A program made the translations under genes and the position numbers. From Gordonia jinghuaiqii (GTDB taxonomy: Bacteria > Actinomycetota > Actinomycetes > Mycobacteriales > Mycobacteriaceae): a stretch of DNA of 64,000 nucleotides. Each line of letters begins with the position of its first letter. Position 1 is the stretch's first letter. The stretch spans positions 372,001 through 436,000 of the forward strand of contig NZ_CP059491.1 in assembly GCF_014041935.1 (NCBI RefSeq). The letters are read 5' to 3'. Positions 63,952 through 64,000 of the stretch are shown here, one piece after another. The notes beneath the pieces were generated by a model. That model had not been told where the DNA came from and did not search any database. It was given only the letters and a program-made list of their open reading frames with translations.

Positions 63952-64000
63952 GGGGTGAAAGGACGGTTCGAGGTGATCTCGGACGGGACGGCCGCGCGGC

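Overview
The window is high-GC actinobacterial DNA. The gene content points to Mycobacteriales, most likely Gordonia or a close relative: a full nuo operon preceded by an Rv3143-like response regulator, MmpS- and LpqN-like proteins, two DUF3556 membrane proteins, a 13E12/DUF222 HNH gene, GTG/TTG starts and ATGA/GTGA-coupled genes. The genus is inferred from content, not from a search.

Layout. 0-7.5 kb: the end of a TRAP-type permease gene; helR, an RNA polymerase-recycling helicase-like ATPase, with a rifamycin-associated element (RAE) upstream; a decayed membrane-protein gene; an MmpS-like protein; a glycolipid-binding-like protein; tyrA; the tadA pair; two small charged stress-type proteins (the second CsbD). 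7.5-19.4 kb: tRNA-Ser(CGA) with a terminator; an acyl-CoA synthetase; a coupled DUF3556 / FAD oxidoreductase / PucR-regulator set; a broken SDR gene; a divergent TetR/DMT exporter pair; a second DUF3556 gene behind a palindromic operator; a SNF2 helicase gene that has lost its middle. 19.4-28.5 kb: an anchored coiled-coil protein, an HNH nuclease, a divergent VWA / NUDIX-regulator pair, amphi-Trp and PASTA small proteins, a penicillin-binding lipoprotein, and a frameshifted LysR gene coupled to a class A beta-lactamase-like hydrolase.

28.5-34.2 kb is accessory: a minus-strand operon of a WXG100-like protein, a frameshifted WXG/glycine-zipper protein, a signal-less LpqN-like protein, an unknown small protein and an HD hydrolase. 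It is followed by a mosaic of two copied gene fragments (the nuoN 3' end joined to a beta-lactamase-like fragment) and a 13E12 HNH gene that abuts nuoN.

34.2-50.8 kb holds respiratory complex I, nuoA to nuoN on the minus strand, almost every junction overlapping. nuoE and nuoF form a single ORF. An atypical response regulator precedes it. 50.9-58.1 kb is a plus-strand operon behind an iron-box-like site and a perfect 12-bp inverted repeat: a family 5 binding lipoprotein, a permease, a fused permease-ATPase, a second ATPase, a duplicated amidotransferase-like protein and a small FmdE-like protein. This is the best candidate for an undescribed metal or metallophore system. 58.1-64 kb: divergent ddl and murF (D-Ala-D-Ala synthesis and its addition to the peptidoglycan precursor), then gadB, a membrane protein and an AraC regulator on the minus strand, with tandem direct repeats upstream of gadB that look like AraC half-sites.
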